Below are positions 7,642-14,868 of a DNA stretch of 16,549 bases, piece after piece. Location of the stretch: contig JALLAZ010000427.1 in the NCBI GenBank assembly GCA_036939755.1, positions 1-16,549 of the forward strand, in the 5' to 3' direction. The notes under the pieces are model-generated. The model saw only the letters and a program-made list of their open reading frames with translations. It had not been told where the DNA came from and did not search any database. The stretch comes from Stephanodiscus triporus (lineage: Eukaryota; Bacillariophyta; Thalassiosirophyceae; Thalassiosirales; Thalassiosiraceae). Numbering within the stretch: the first letter of the stretch is position 1; each line of letters begins with the position of its first letter. Both the position numbers and the translations under genes were made by a program.

Positions 7642-9617
7642 ATGATCGTAAGAAATTTCGTCCTCGCGGCGGCCCTCGCGGCAGCAGCCTCCACCTGCAC
7701 CGTGGCGTTCCAACCCCACGCGCCGGTATTCAGCAAGCCGTCCTTCTCCAACCGCGGCATGCATCAATCGACGAGGTCGTCGTCCATCGTGATGAGGGAT
7801 TACCCAAAGCCCAATGTGGAGGACACCGACAACTATCGCTACGCCGAGGCCATGTCCCAGAGCTTCAAATCGACGCTCAGGGTGACCGACCCCTCGCAAA
7901 AGAAGAGGGTGGCGATCATCGGGGGCGGGCTGTCGGGTCTTTCGTGCGCCAAATACCTCAGCGACGCGGGGCACGAGCCCATCGTCTACGAGGCGCGCGA
8001 TGTCCTCGGCGGGAAGGTCTCGGCGTGGCAGGACGAGGACGGTGATTGGATCGAGACGGGTCTCCACATCTTCTTCGGGGCGTATCCCAACGTCATGAAC
8101 ATGTTCGCGGAGCTCGGCATACATGATCGGCTGCAGTGGAAAATCCACCAGATGATCTTCGCGATGCAAGAACTTCCCGGCGAGTTCACAACATTCGACT
8201 TCATCCCGGGAATACCGGCGCCGTTCAACTTCGGACTCGCCATCCTCATGAATCAGAAGATGCTGACGTTCCCCGAAAAGCTGCAGACGGCGCCCCCCCT
8301 GATCCCCATGCTGATCGAGGGACAGCCGTTCATCGACGCGCAGGACGAGCTCAGCGTTACGCAATTCATGCGTAAGTATGGCATGCCCGAGAGGATCAAC
8401 GAGGAGGTGTTCATCGCCATGGCCAAGGCGCTCGATTTCATCGATCCTGATAAGCTGTCCATGACCGTCGTCCTGACGGCCATGAACCGTTTCCTGAACG
8501 AGTCCAACGGCCTCCAGATGGCATTCCTCGATGGGAATCAGCCCGACAGGTTTTGCAAGCCCATGGCGGACCACATCAAGAAGAACGGGGGGAAGGTCGT
8601 GATGAATGCCCCCGTGAAGGAAATCGTGACGAACGACGACGGGACCATAAACCACCTCCTCCTGCGTTCCGGCGAGAAGGTCGTGGCCGACGAGTACGTC
8701 TCGGCCATGCCAGTGGATATCGTAAAGAGGATGCTTCCAACCAAATGGCAGACTATGCCCTACTTCCGCCAGCTGGACGAGCTCGAGGGCATCCCCGTCA
8801 TCAACTTGCACATGTGGTTCGATCGCAAGCTGAAGGCCGTCGATCACCTGTGCTTCAGCCGCTCTCCCCTCCTTTCCGTGTACGCCGACATGTCAGTGAC
8901 GTGCAAGGAGTACGCGGACACCGAAAAATCTATGCTCGAGCTCGTCTTCGCGCCGTGTTCCCCCCTCGCTGGGGGTAACGTAAATTGGATCGGCAAGAGC
9001 GATGAGGAGATCATCGACGCCACAATGGGCGAATTGGCAAGATTGTTCCCCACGGAGATCGCCAACGACGTTAAGTGGCCGGCCACGAGCAAGCAGGGAC
9101 CCAACGGACAGGCGAAGTTGCTGAAGTATTCGGTCGTTAAGGTCCCCAGGAGCGTGTACGCTGCCATCCCAGGTGAGTTGGTCCCTACGTTATTGGTGGC
9201 ACGCACAATACTTTACTTGCGCCGCTGACATTGTATTGTATTTCTCATGAACGGCTAACAGGACGCAACAAGTATCGACCCAGCCAGACTACGCCCATCC
9301 CGCGATTTACCATGGCCGGGGATTTCACCTCCCAGAAATTCCTCGGCTCCATGGAGGGCGCCACACTCGCCGGGAAACTCGCGGCGGAGGTTGTGTCCAA
9401 CCGTGCGATCGGCAACCCCGACAAGCCGATCAAAGAGATCCAGGCCCACATCGTGAGCGCCGCGGCCAACTACATTCGTAAGGATCCCGTGGGCGTCAAG
9501 GGGGAGGGTGCCATAGCCTTCGGTGGCGGGTATACCGTAGGGAAGAAGGAAGAGGCGTTGTTGAGGGAGTCGGATCCGGCTCAGTATGAGGGTGCTGCGG
9601 AAGTTGCCATGGTCTAG
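7642..9617 (+). CDS. PDS: 15-cis-phytoene desaturase, plastid-targeted
   Basis: This plant/cyanobacterial-type enzyme desaturates phytoene toward zeta-carotene, the second committed step of carotenoid synthesis, in the plastid. Residues 1-23 are a hydrophobic signal peptide ending TVAF|QP. This fits the ochrophyte bipartite presequence, with Phe at the cleavage region and a Ser/Arg/Pro-rich transit segment after it. The FAD-binding VAIIGGGLSG motif is at residues 90-99 and is followed by EARDVLGGK. Later segments typical of the family are HMWFDRKL, AIPGRNKYRP and GDFTSQKFLGSMEGA, the last being the C-terminal FAD contact. Coding exons are 7642-9172 and 9262-9617, giving 628 residues. The join restores PGRNKYRP across the intron. 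It shares an upstream region with a divergent desaturase. Zeta-carotene desaturase is less likely given these motifs. Confidence 0.95.
9173..9261 (+). other. Intron of phytoene desaturase
   Basis: This 89-base GT-AG intron runs from gtgagt to ctaacag. It splits the Gly codon of the conserved PGRNKY segment, and reading through it reaches a stop at 9226-9228. Confidence 0.9.
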
Positions 9618-9780
9618 AGTATTTATAGATTAAGGGCAGTATAGATAATATGAACATTCACAAGTTCTCCCCGTTGACTAATTCTTTGGGCGATAATTAC
9701 AGGCGCGGGATCGTCTGAATCTAGGTAAGTGATTCTTTCACCGTATTATTGTTCAGTCATTCCACAGACACCGTTGTCGC

Positions 9781-9904
9781 TTTCGCAAATCCTTCACCCA
9801 CCACCTCGCCGACCCCCCCCCCCCCCCCCCCCCACCCCCCCCCCACTTCGTCCACCCGCGAAGGGGACCATCGTTCACGATGACCCCCCCCACCCCCACC
9901 CCCC
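9781..9904. repeat. Poly-C low-complexity tract
   Basis: A run of 21 C (9813-9833) is followed by one A and ten more C (9835-9844), with further C-rich stretches to 9904. It lies between the convergent phytoene desaturase and bL33 genes, beyond both stop codons. Length is likely unreliable in the assembly. Confidence 0.85.
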
Positions 9905-9923
9905 GAATATGCCGGAGCCGCGA

Positions 9924-10186
9924 CTATTTGATTTTTGCTTCGGTGAAGAGAACTTTTCTCCTTACGATCGGATCAAATTTCACGAACTTGAACTTTTCTG
10001 GTGTCGCCGTGACGTTGCGTCTAGTGGTGTAAAAGTATCCTGTTCCAGCAGTGCTCAAAAGCTGAATACGAAAGGAAAAAATAATTGAGGGACAATAGGG
10101 TAATATGGCAGCGCCGTCTAATCACAGGCATGTTCGGTCTGCATATTTACCTTGATGGGGATAGTCTTGCCCTTCCCCCGAGCCAT
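9924..10186 (-). CDS. Ribosomal protein bL33, probably mitochondrial
   Basis: bL33 is a small protein of the large subunit of bacterial-type ribosomes, located near the E site. Exon 1 (10186-10151) encodes MARGKGKTIPIK. Exon 2 (10061-9924) continues LLSTAGTGYFYTTRRN and ends VRRKVLFTEAKIK before a TAG stop. Family hallmarks are IKLxSTAGTGxFYTT, a KFDPxVRR segment and the C-terminal VLFxEAKIK. Splicing is in phase 0 and gives 57 residues, a normal length. No zinc-binding cysteines are present, as in many Cys-lacking forms. A nuclear copy without a plastid presequence suggests the mitochondrial ribosome; many short mitochondrial ribosomal proteins lack an obvious cleavable presequence. The gene diverges from KISH with 231 bases between starts. 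An opposite-strand open frame at 9909-10088 is a shadow of this gene. Confidence 0.92.
10062..10150 (-). other. Intron of bL33
   Basis: An 89-base GT-AG intron read on the minus strand, from gtaaat to attcag. It falls between Lys12 and Leu13 of the conserved IKLLSTAG segment, in phase 0. Confidence 0.88.
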
Positions 10187-10417
10187 GTTTAGGATCGCTG
10201 TTGGCTGCATTATTTGAAAGCGTTGGACTTGCGGCTGTCGAATAAATGAGTACGATATGATGGTATGATGGTACGCTATTTCTGCGACCCAACATACAAT
10301 ACGATACGTTACGTAGATGATTGCAGGGCTTCGTTGCGTTCGGGGAGTTTGTGAATAGATCTTGTAGATCTTCCGCCAACCCCCCCCACACCAGTCGATT
10401 GGATTAACCGTCACAGC
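10187..10417. promoter_or_regulatory. Divergent promoter region, bL33 and KISH
   Basis: These 231 bases contain both 5' ends. An imperfect duplication (atgatggt, about 10256-10272) and a short palindromic agatcttgtagatct (about 10356-10370) are visible. No clear TATA box was identified. Confidence 0.45.
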
Positions 10418-10779
10418 ATGAGTGCAATCTTCGACTTCTCGAGCCTCTTGACCGTCATTCTGCTTATAATATGCACCTGCGCGTACCTCCGAGATATGCG
10501 GCCGACAATATTTGACGGTGGACAGGTGAGACTCGAAAAGAAAGTCGCTACGAATATTGTCTTGCCTGGAAGGGAATTCGCACATTGACTCAATGACTAT
10601 TTCATCCTTTTCTTGTTTGATCGCTTGCGAAACAGACCCTTCAACCGGGTGAGACGAGGTTGAAACGATCTGGCGTGACAGGATTTTTCTGGAAAATGAG
10701 CCGGATAGGGGAACGGCTGAGCCCTTATGTTGGCGCAAGCTGTGCGATTATGGCCATTCATTTACTTTTCTTCAAATGA
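10418..10779 (+). CDS. KISH / TMEM167 early secretory pathway protein
   Basis: KISH proteins are tiny two-helix membrane proteins of the Golgi and early secretory pathway. Exon 1 (10418-10525) encodes [20 protein letters not shown] followed by CAYLRDM, almost the canonical first half, with membrane helix 1 at residues 7-24. The last exon gives GFFWK, then the hallmark [10 protein letters not shown] and helix 2, ending LLFFK before TGA. The first intron runs from gtgaga (10526) to aaacag (10635). With 10636-10779 as one exon the protein has 83 residues. If 10649-10681 (gtgaga...gacag, 33 bases) is also an intron, leaving a 13-base microexon, the length is 72, the same as animal KISH. Both models keep the frame. 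The identity is clear; the middle structure is not. Confidence 0.92.
10526..10635 (+). other. Intron 1 of KISH
   Basis: This 110-base GT-AG intron (gtgaga to aaacag) is in phase 0 after Gln36. An alternative AG acceptor at 10653-10654 also keeps the frame but has weaker context. Confidence 0.7.
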
Positions 10780-10817
10780 ATATAAAATTGCGGCGCAGTA
10801 AGGTTCTTAGTTTGGAA

Positions 10818-11256
10818 TCAGAATTCGGCGAGGAAATCATGGGCGTGTGTAAGGTGAGAATAATTTATTGGAGACGATTTTTTCAGAATATCCGTATGGT
10901 AGTCAACAGACATGAATGCTGATGCTGCAAAAGACAGGACATTAATAATGAAGGTGAAATGCTTACATCGAAACATTTGAATCCCGGGCATGCCAGCTGG
11001 ATGAAATGTGATTTCCTTTTCAATGGTGGTGGCGGAAGGCACAAAAGATTCTTGTGAGGCCCTGATAGCAAGTTAGAGTGGTGGATAAGGTAATGGAAGA
11101 TGTTCTTCAAAGTTTGTTTGATAGTTCCCAATGTTGTCTATCAAACAATTATAATAATCTTCGATTGAGTAGATCCTCTTACACCCATGTGCCCAGCTTG
11201 TTGAGTTTGTTCAATATGACACCTAAGTGAGAGGAAAATTTTTCCGAGCATCCCAT
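10818..11256 (-). CDS. Tentative three-exon small gene, unknown product
   Basis: I do not recognise this protein. Three minus-strand segments join in one frame through plausible splice sites. Exon 1 is 11256-11183 and starts MGCSEKF. A 121-base intron (gtaagagg to ctatcag, with ctaac as a possible branch site) leads to exon 2 (11061-10967). A 42-base intron (gtaagc to ttttgcag) leads to exon 3 (10924-10818), ending DFLAEF before TGA. The result is 91 residues. The 42-base segment is a multiple of three with no stop, so it could also be coding and hydrophobic. The frame is also open upstream of the ATG, so the true start may lie further out. The stop lies 38 bases from the end of the convergent KISH gene. 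This is a prediction from splice consensus and frame continuity only. Confidence 0.3.
11114..11148. repeat. 11-bp perfect hairpin
   Basis: Arms ttgtttgatag (11114-11124) and ctatcaaacaa (11138-11148) pair perfectly around a 13-base loop. It lies inside the proposed first intron of the 10818-11256 gene. It could be a structured RNA element or chance. Confidence 0.5.
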
Positions 11257-12138
11257 GTTGGTACTGTGATGTGATCTCAGAAATCGAACCCTGATAGGGT
11301 TTGGTTCATTAGATTTGTCAACACTTGTAACAAAAAGTAGAAAGTTGAACTTCACACTTTTGCTAGGTCTAGTAGTTCAAAATATCCACCAACTTACGAA
11401 GTAGTGTAGTGGCATGAGGCGTCAAAACCATCTGTCTACAGAGTGAGTATTTAACCCCAGCATCTGCCAGCATTGAACAGAGATGCAATTAAGATCACCT
11501 CAAGTTGGATCAGATTACTTGTAATTATATCCAATCTTCCTATTTAACTTTAGCGTCATTACACACTTCCATTCCAAAACAGCCGAAAAAATCATAAAAT
11601 TATTGCTTGATATTGAGGCCTGAGACTGAGATGCATATTATCTCTAAATCTAAAAAGCCAAGCATTATTATCCCAAATGCTTTTACAATATTTTTTCCAT
11701 TACAATGAATACGACCCTCCTTTCCAAGTCTGGCCTCAAACATCTAAAATATTTTACCAGCATGCACAGGTGAGTACATATCAGTAGCAGCAACAGCAAG
11801 CAGCTGTTTGTACCCCATTGGGGGGCACATTTGAGCATCAGCCATCAGTCATGACTGAGTGATGAGAGGAGTAAAGGAGCATGGAATGTTGTATGTTAAA
11901 TGTCGCGTGTTGAATGTGGAATGTGGAATGTTCTCTTCACCCCCATTTTGTGTTTTGTGTTTTGTGGGCAGTTTCGGGCTTCGAGCTTTTCTGAAAATCG
12001 TAGGCACGCGTGGGAAGCTTGCAGCTCCATCCGGATCTGTGGTGTCGATGATGCCGCCCCCGCGCGCCGCAAACCTTCTCTTCCACATCTGCCTTCGTTG
12101 TGTTTATTCCGATTGTTGCAACAGACCCAACCTCAACC
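11257..12138. other. Intergenic, AT-rich, upstream of ETF alpha
   Basis: No gene was recognised. A short inverted repeat (aaccct at 11287-11292, agggtt at 11296-11301) and tandem gaatgt words (about 11883-11931) are present. A plus-strand exon-like ATG segment (from 11705) ending at a good donor (gtgagt, about 11770) and a 47-codon minus-strand frame (11743-11600) were seen, but nothing supports either. The 3' part must contain the ETF alpha promoter. Confidence 0.4.
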
Positions 12139-13248
12139 ATGATGCCCCTCCTGCGCACAGCCGCCTCTTCTACCAAATTTGCGCACAGATCATCGGGCTG
12201 CATGGCAACAATCAGCGCATTCCAACAACAGCATCAACAGCGTGCGCAGTCGACACTCGTCGTCGCTGAGCCTACCGATGGATCAGCCCTCTCCCCATCT
12301 ACTCTCTCCGCCATCACAGCCGCATCCAAGCTGCATTCGGGTCCTATTTCTCTCCTCACCTTCTCATCTGGTAATGTAGACGTCCCTTCGTCTGTGTCAT
12401 CGGTAATTCGGGCGAGCGCTGTTGGTAACTCGAGCTTACTTGCGGAAACGATCACAGATGCAGTGGTGACGGCCAATAAAAAATATGGATACAGTCACAT
12501 TGTAGCTTCGGCCACGAAATTTGGTGCCAACTACATTGGTAGGGCTGGGGCGCAACTTGGGGTCAGCCCAATATCTGATGTTGTCGAAGTTTTATCGGAT
12601 GGTATGTCAGAATGCATATCGAATATTGCTGACACTTTGTATTATGAATTTAACCTCACTTTGATTTCCTCATTCCTAGATACATTTGTCCGCCCCCTCT
12701 ACGCTGGAAATGCCCTGGCCAAAGTCGTAGCGAAGAATTCTCCTCTCAAATTAATTTCTATTCGTCCAACTGCTTTTGACAAGGCAGAAGTTGGGAATAA
12801 ATCAGCTGCCACCGAATCACTCGACGTCCCCCAAAATGAACACACCGAATGGATCATGGAATCGGTGTCCAAATCGGAGCGTCCTGATCTCAGTTCGGCT
12901 TCGGTGGTTGTAAGTGGAGGCCGGGGTATGAAAAGTGGAGAAAACTTTGTACTCCTGGAAGCATTGGCGGATAAGTTGGGAGGAGCTATTGGTGCATCTC
13001 GTGCTGCAGTCGATGCAGGCTTTGTTCCCAATGACATGCAAGTGGGTCAGACCGGAAAGGTGGTTGCACCAGACTTGTACATTGCTGTTGGTATTTCGGG
13101 TGCTATTCAGCATTTGAGCGGGATGAAGGATTCGAAAACGATTGTCGCCATCAACAAGGATGGAGATGCACCTATTTTCCAGGTTGCAGATTTTGGACTG
13201 AAGGCGGATTTGTTCGATGCTGTGCCTGAATTGACAGGAAAACTATAA
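12139..13248 (+). CDS. ETFA: Electron transfer flavoprotein alpha subunit, mitochondrial
   Basis: ETF alpha binds FAD and, with ETF beta, carries electrons from acyl-CoA and other matrix dehydrogenases to ETF:ubiquinone oxidoreductase. The ATG at 12139 (caacc before it) opens a Ser/Arg/Gln-rich mitochondrial presequence of about 37 residues, ending near [10 protein letters not shown]. The N-terminal domain includes [20 protein letters not shown]. The C-terminal FAD domain has SGGRGM (233-238), [10 protein letters not shown], and the ETF-alpha signature beginning [13 protein letters not shown] at 287. It ends near VPELTGKL. Coding exons are 12139-12601 and 12680-13248, giving 343 residues, a normal length. 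The intron is in frame without a stop, so an unspliced reading would insert 26 extra residues before the conserved DTFVR. The gene converges on the INSIG-like gene, 104 bases away. Confidence 0.95.
   Translation: MMPLLRTAASSTKFAHRSSGCMATISAFQQQHQQRAQSTLVVAEPTDGSALSPSTLSAITAASKLHSGPISLLTFSSGNVDVPSSVSSVIRASAVGNSSLLAETITDAVVTANKKYGYSHIVASATKFGANYIGRAGAQLGVSPISDVVEVLSDGMSECISNIADTLYYEFNLTLISSFLDTFVRPLYAGNALAKVVAKNSPLKLISIRPTAFDKAEVGNKSAATESLDVPQNEHTEWIMESVSKSERPDLSSASVVVSGGRGMKSGENFVLLEALADKLGGAIGASRAAVDAGFVPNDMQVGQTGKVVAPDLYIAVGISGAIQHLSGMKDSKTIVAINKDGDAPIFQVADFGLKADLFDAVPELTGKL
12602..12679 (+). other. In-frame intron of ETF alpha
   Basis: This 78-base segment (gtatgt to ttcctag) has no in-frame stop and is a multiple of three. 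Removing it restores the conserved [15 protein letters not shown]; keeping it inserts 26 residues absent from the family. Confidence 0.85.
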
Positions 13249-13352
13249 TATGTCAAGAAATATTTTACGCTGTTATCACTTAGCACTGCTTTGATTGAAA
13301 TATCTCGACAATGCAATAGCGTCCATTGTAACTGCGAAGTAACATGGGCCAG

Positions 13353-14258
13353 TTATGCTCGACAAGCTAAATCATGATAACTATCTCCAAGAATGTTTGA
13401 TGCAACTGTATCAGCTAAGCCACCTTGTTGAAAGAAATCTCCCCTCAGTGGTAGATAATCCGCCGACTGAGGAATATAATGCCAAAAGCCAGAGGCAATG
13501 AAGGGCAACTCCGACAAAGGCCCCCCAAATGCTGTCACGGTCGCTGCCACAAGAGACACAGGAGTTCGGTCTAGTGAAATCCATTGCAATGCATCTGATG
13601 CTGCCATTATAAATAGTCTCAGTTTTGCATCCAGTACGATTTGATGCCCCCCAAGAGCAATGGTGTCATGAGTCTGTAAAAACTGAGATAGCTTGATAAT
13701 AAGAGCAGTGCTGGTGACTGCCAAGATGGCCCTACTTTTCAGCTCTTTCTTATTAAGTCTCCGGTCATCCAAGATATTACCCATCGTAGTTAGGGAATCG
13801 GTCACCATTAGAATAATTTGTGGCAATATATATCCTAGAACAACATATGCCACACCGAGTAATGGAGGAACTACCCAGCTTGAGAAAAATAACGGAGTCG
13901 CTGATGGAAGATCAAAAGATCCAGGCGAAGTTAATGTGATAGGTGCTATGTCGTATGCGAGGAGGCTCTGATTATGCAAAGAGTCCACGATTGGTCCTAC
14001 TGTCGAACCAACTAAGAACAGCTTCGCTGCCGTCGCTCTTGGTGGGAGCAGTGGTGGCCGTGATGACAGTTTCATTGGTGTTGCGTGCAACTGCGTCGAG
14101 GTGAGAAAAAATAGTGAGGGTACTATCATTATAGAATACGATATAACGATGAACACAACTAACCGCTTCCACCACGTTGACGGCATCCTCCCGTTCAAAC
14201 CACCCCCCTGGCGCGCCGACCGCTCGACAGGCTTCCTCACCACCCCCATCGTACTCAT
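13353..14258 (-). CDS. INSIG-like multipass membrane protein
   Basis: The 301-residue protein starts at the ATG 14256-14258, with a second Met at residue 4. The N-terminus is basic and is followed by a hydrophobic helix (about residues 33-52, VVFIVISYSIMIVPSLFFL). Later hydrophobic segments match the INSIG family: SSWVVPPLLGVAYVVLGYILP resembles the WWVPPxxGxAxVxxGxxYP region of animal INSIG. The stretch SDALQWISLDRTPVSLVAA, then SGFWHYIPQSADYLPLR, resembles the WxxDRSxSG and YxYTSPDFxxxRSW regions. INSIG proteins sit in the ER, bind sterols, and in animals and fungi control SCAP/SREBP or HMG-CoA reductase. The role in this organism is inferred only. An Arg/Ser/Pro-rich stretch after the first helix might instead indicate plastid targeting. 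The gene converges on ETF alpha. Confidence 0.68.
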   Translation of the reverse strand: MSTMGVVRKPVERSARQGGGLNGRMPSTWWKRLVVFIVISYSIMIVPSLFFLTSTQLHATPMKLSSRPPLLPPRATAAKLFLVGSTVGPIVDSLHNQSLLAYDIAPITLTSPGSFDLPSATPLFFSSWVVPPLLGVAYVVLGYILPQIILMVTDSLTTMGNILDDRRLNKKELKSRAILAVTSTALIIKLSQFLQTHDTIALGGHQIVLDAKLRLFIMAASDALQWISLDRTPVSLVAATVTAFGGPLSELPFIASGFWHYIPQSADYLPLRGDFFQQGGLADTVASNILGDSYHDLACRA

Positions 14259-14795
14259 TTCCTTGGCTTCCTTTCCTCTTTCCGCGCCCGCCCGCCGGAT
14301 CGTTCCGTCTTACCTCACCTCCTCCTTCGCTTTTACTCACACCGCCCCGCGCCCCCTCCTACCCGTTCTCAGCCTCCTACCCTCGCCTTTACTCCAAACA
14401 AAACTCCTCAGTCCTCACTTTCCTCTCACTGTTTCCTCCCCCCATTTTCCTCCTCTCACTCTAACCCCTTCCCCGTCGTTCCCTCCCACAACCCCTACTT
14501 CCGCCACCTCTTCCCATGGTCCCTCCCCCCCCTCAAGCCCTCTACGCCACCCCCATACCAATTCCTCCCTACAACGGCTCTCACCCCCCGCCATTATCGG
14601 CACAAGGCCTCCCTTACTCCTCCCTTCCTCCTTTCTCCACCCCTTCCCCTTCCACTTTCAGCCCCTTCGCACCTCCTCCGTATTCCAAGTCCGGCCCTCT
14701 CACACTCTTTTGTCCCTCCCTCAGCCCCTGCCCTTCTCTCCGCCCTCACCCTTTCTCTTACACCCTGCGCCCACCTTTCCTCCTCCTCACCTCTT

Positions 14796-14797
<2 letters not shown>
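14259..14797. repeat. Extremely C-rich, G-poor low-complexity stretch
   Basis: From the INSIG-like start codon onward the plus strand becomes ever richer in C and T and poorer in G, dominated by ccct, cctc and cccc words. An open plus-strand frame through it is Pro/Ser/Leu-rich and has no domain features. It contains the 5' flank of the INSIG-like gene on one side and runs into a 68-base C run on the other. It is probably non-coding or partly a sequence artefact. Confidence 0.6.
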
Positions 14798-14865
<68 letters not shown>

Positions 14866-14866
14866 N
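14798..14866. repeat. Run of 68 C followed by N, probable assembly gap
   Basis: Positions 14798-14865 are all C and 14866 is N. Similarity to the first paralogue begins on the very next base (agcgcatgg). This suggests unresolved sequence that has removed the 5' end of the following gene. Confidence 0.8.
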
Positions 14867-14868
14867 AG

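Noticed and set aside
7612..8847. 411-codon minus-strand frame
   Set aside because: It is antisense to phytoene desaturase; its length reflects GC-rich codon use.
9909..10088. 59-codon plus-strand frame from an ATG
   Set aside because: It is the antisense shadow of bL33 exon 2.
10118..10738. Long minus-strand frame of about 200 codons
   Set aside because: It starts at a non-ATG codon and lies across KISH exons and the bL33 first exon; both real genes use other frames or strands.
11240..11300. T-arm-like sequence (gggttcgattt) on the minus strand, considered as a tRNA
   Set aside because: The stem does not pair properly and no anticodon or D arm precedes it.
11600..11743. 47-residue minus-strand frame with a passing resemblance to HPr-type phosphocarriers (NGKNI segment)
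   Set aside because: The resemblance spans few residues, the active-site histidine region is absent, and no upstream exon supplying it was found.
14101..14868. Open plus-strand frame continuing from the C-rich stretch through the poly-C run into the long paralogue
   Set aside because: It overlaps the INSIG-like gene antisense, is low-complexity Pro/Ser, and depends on the exact length of a 68-C run next to an N.
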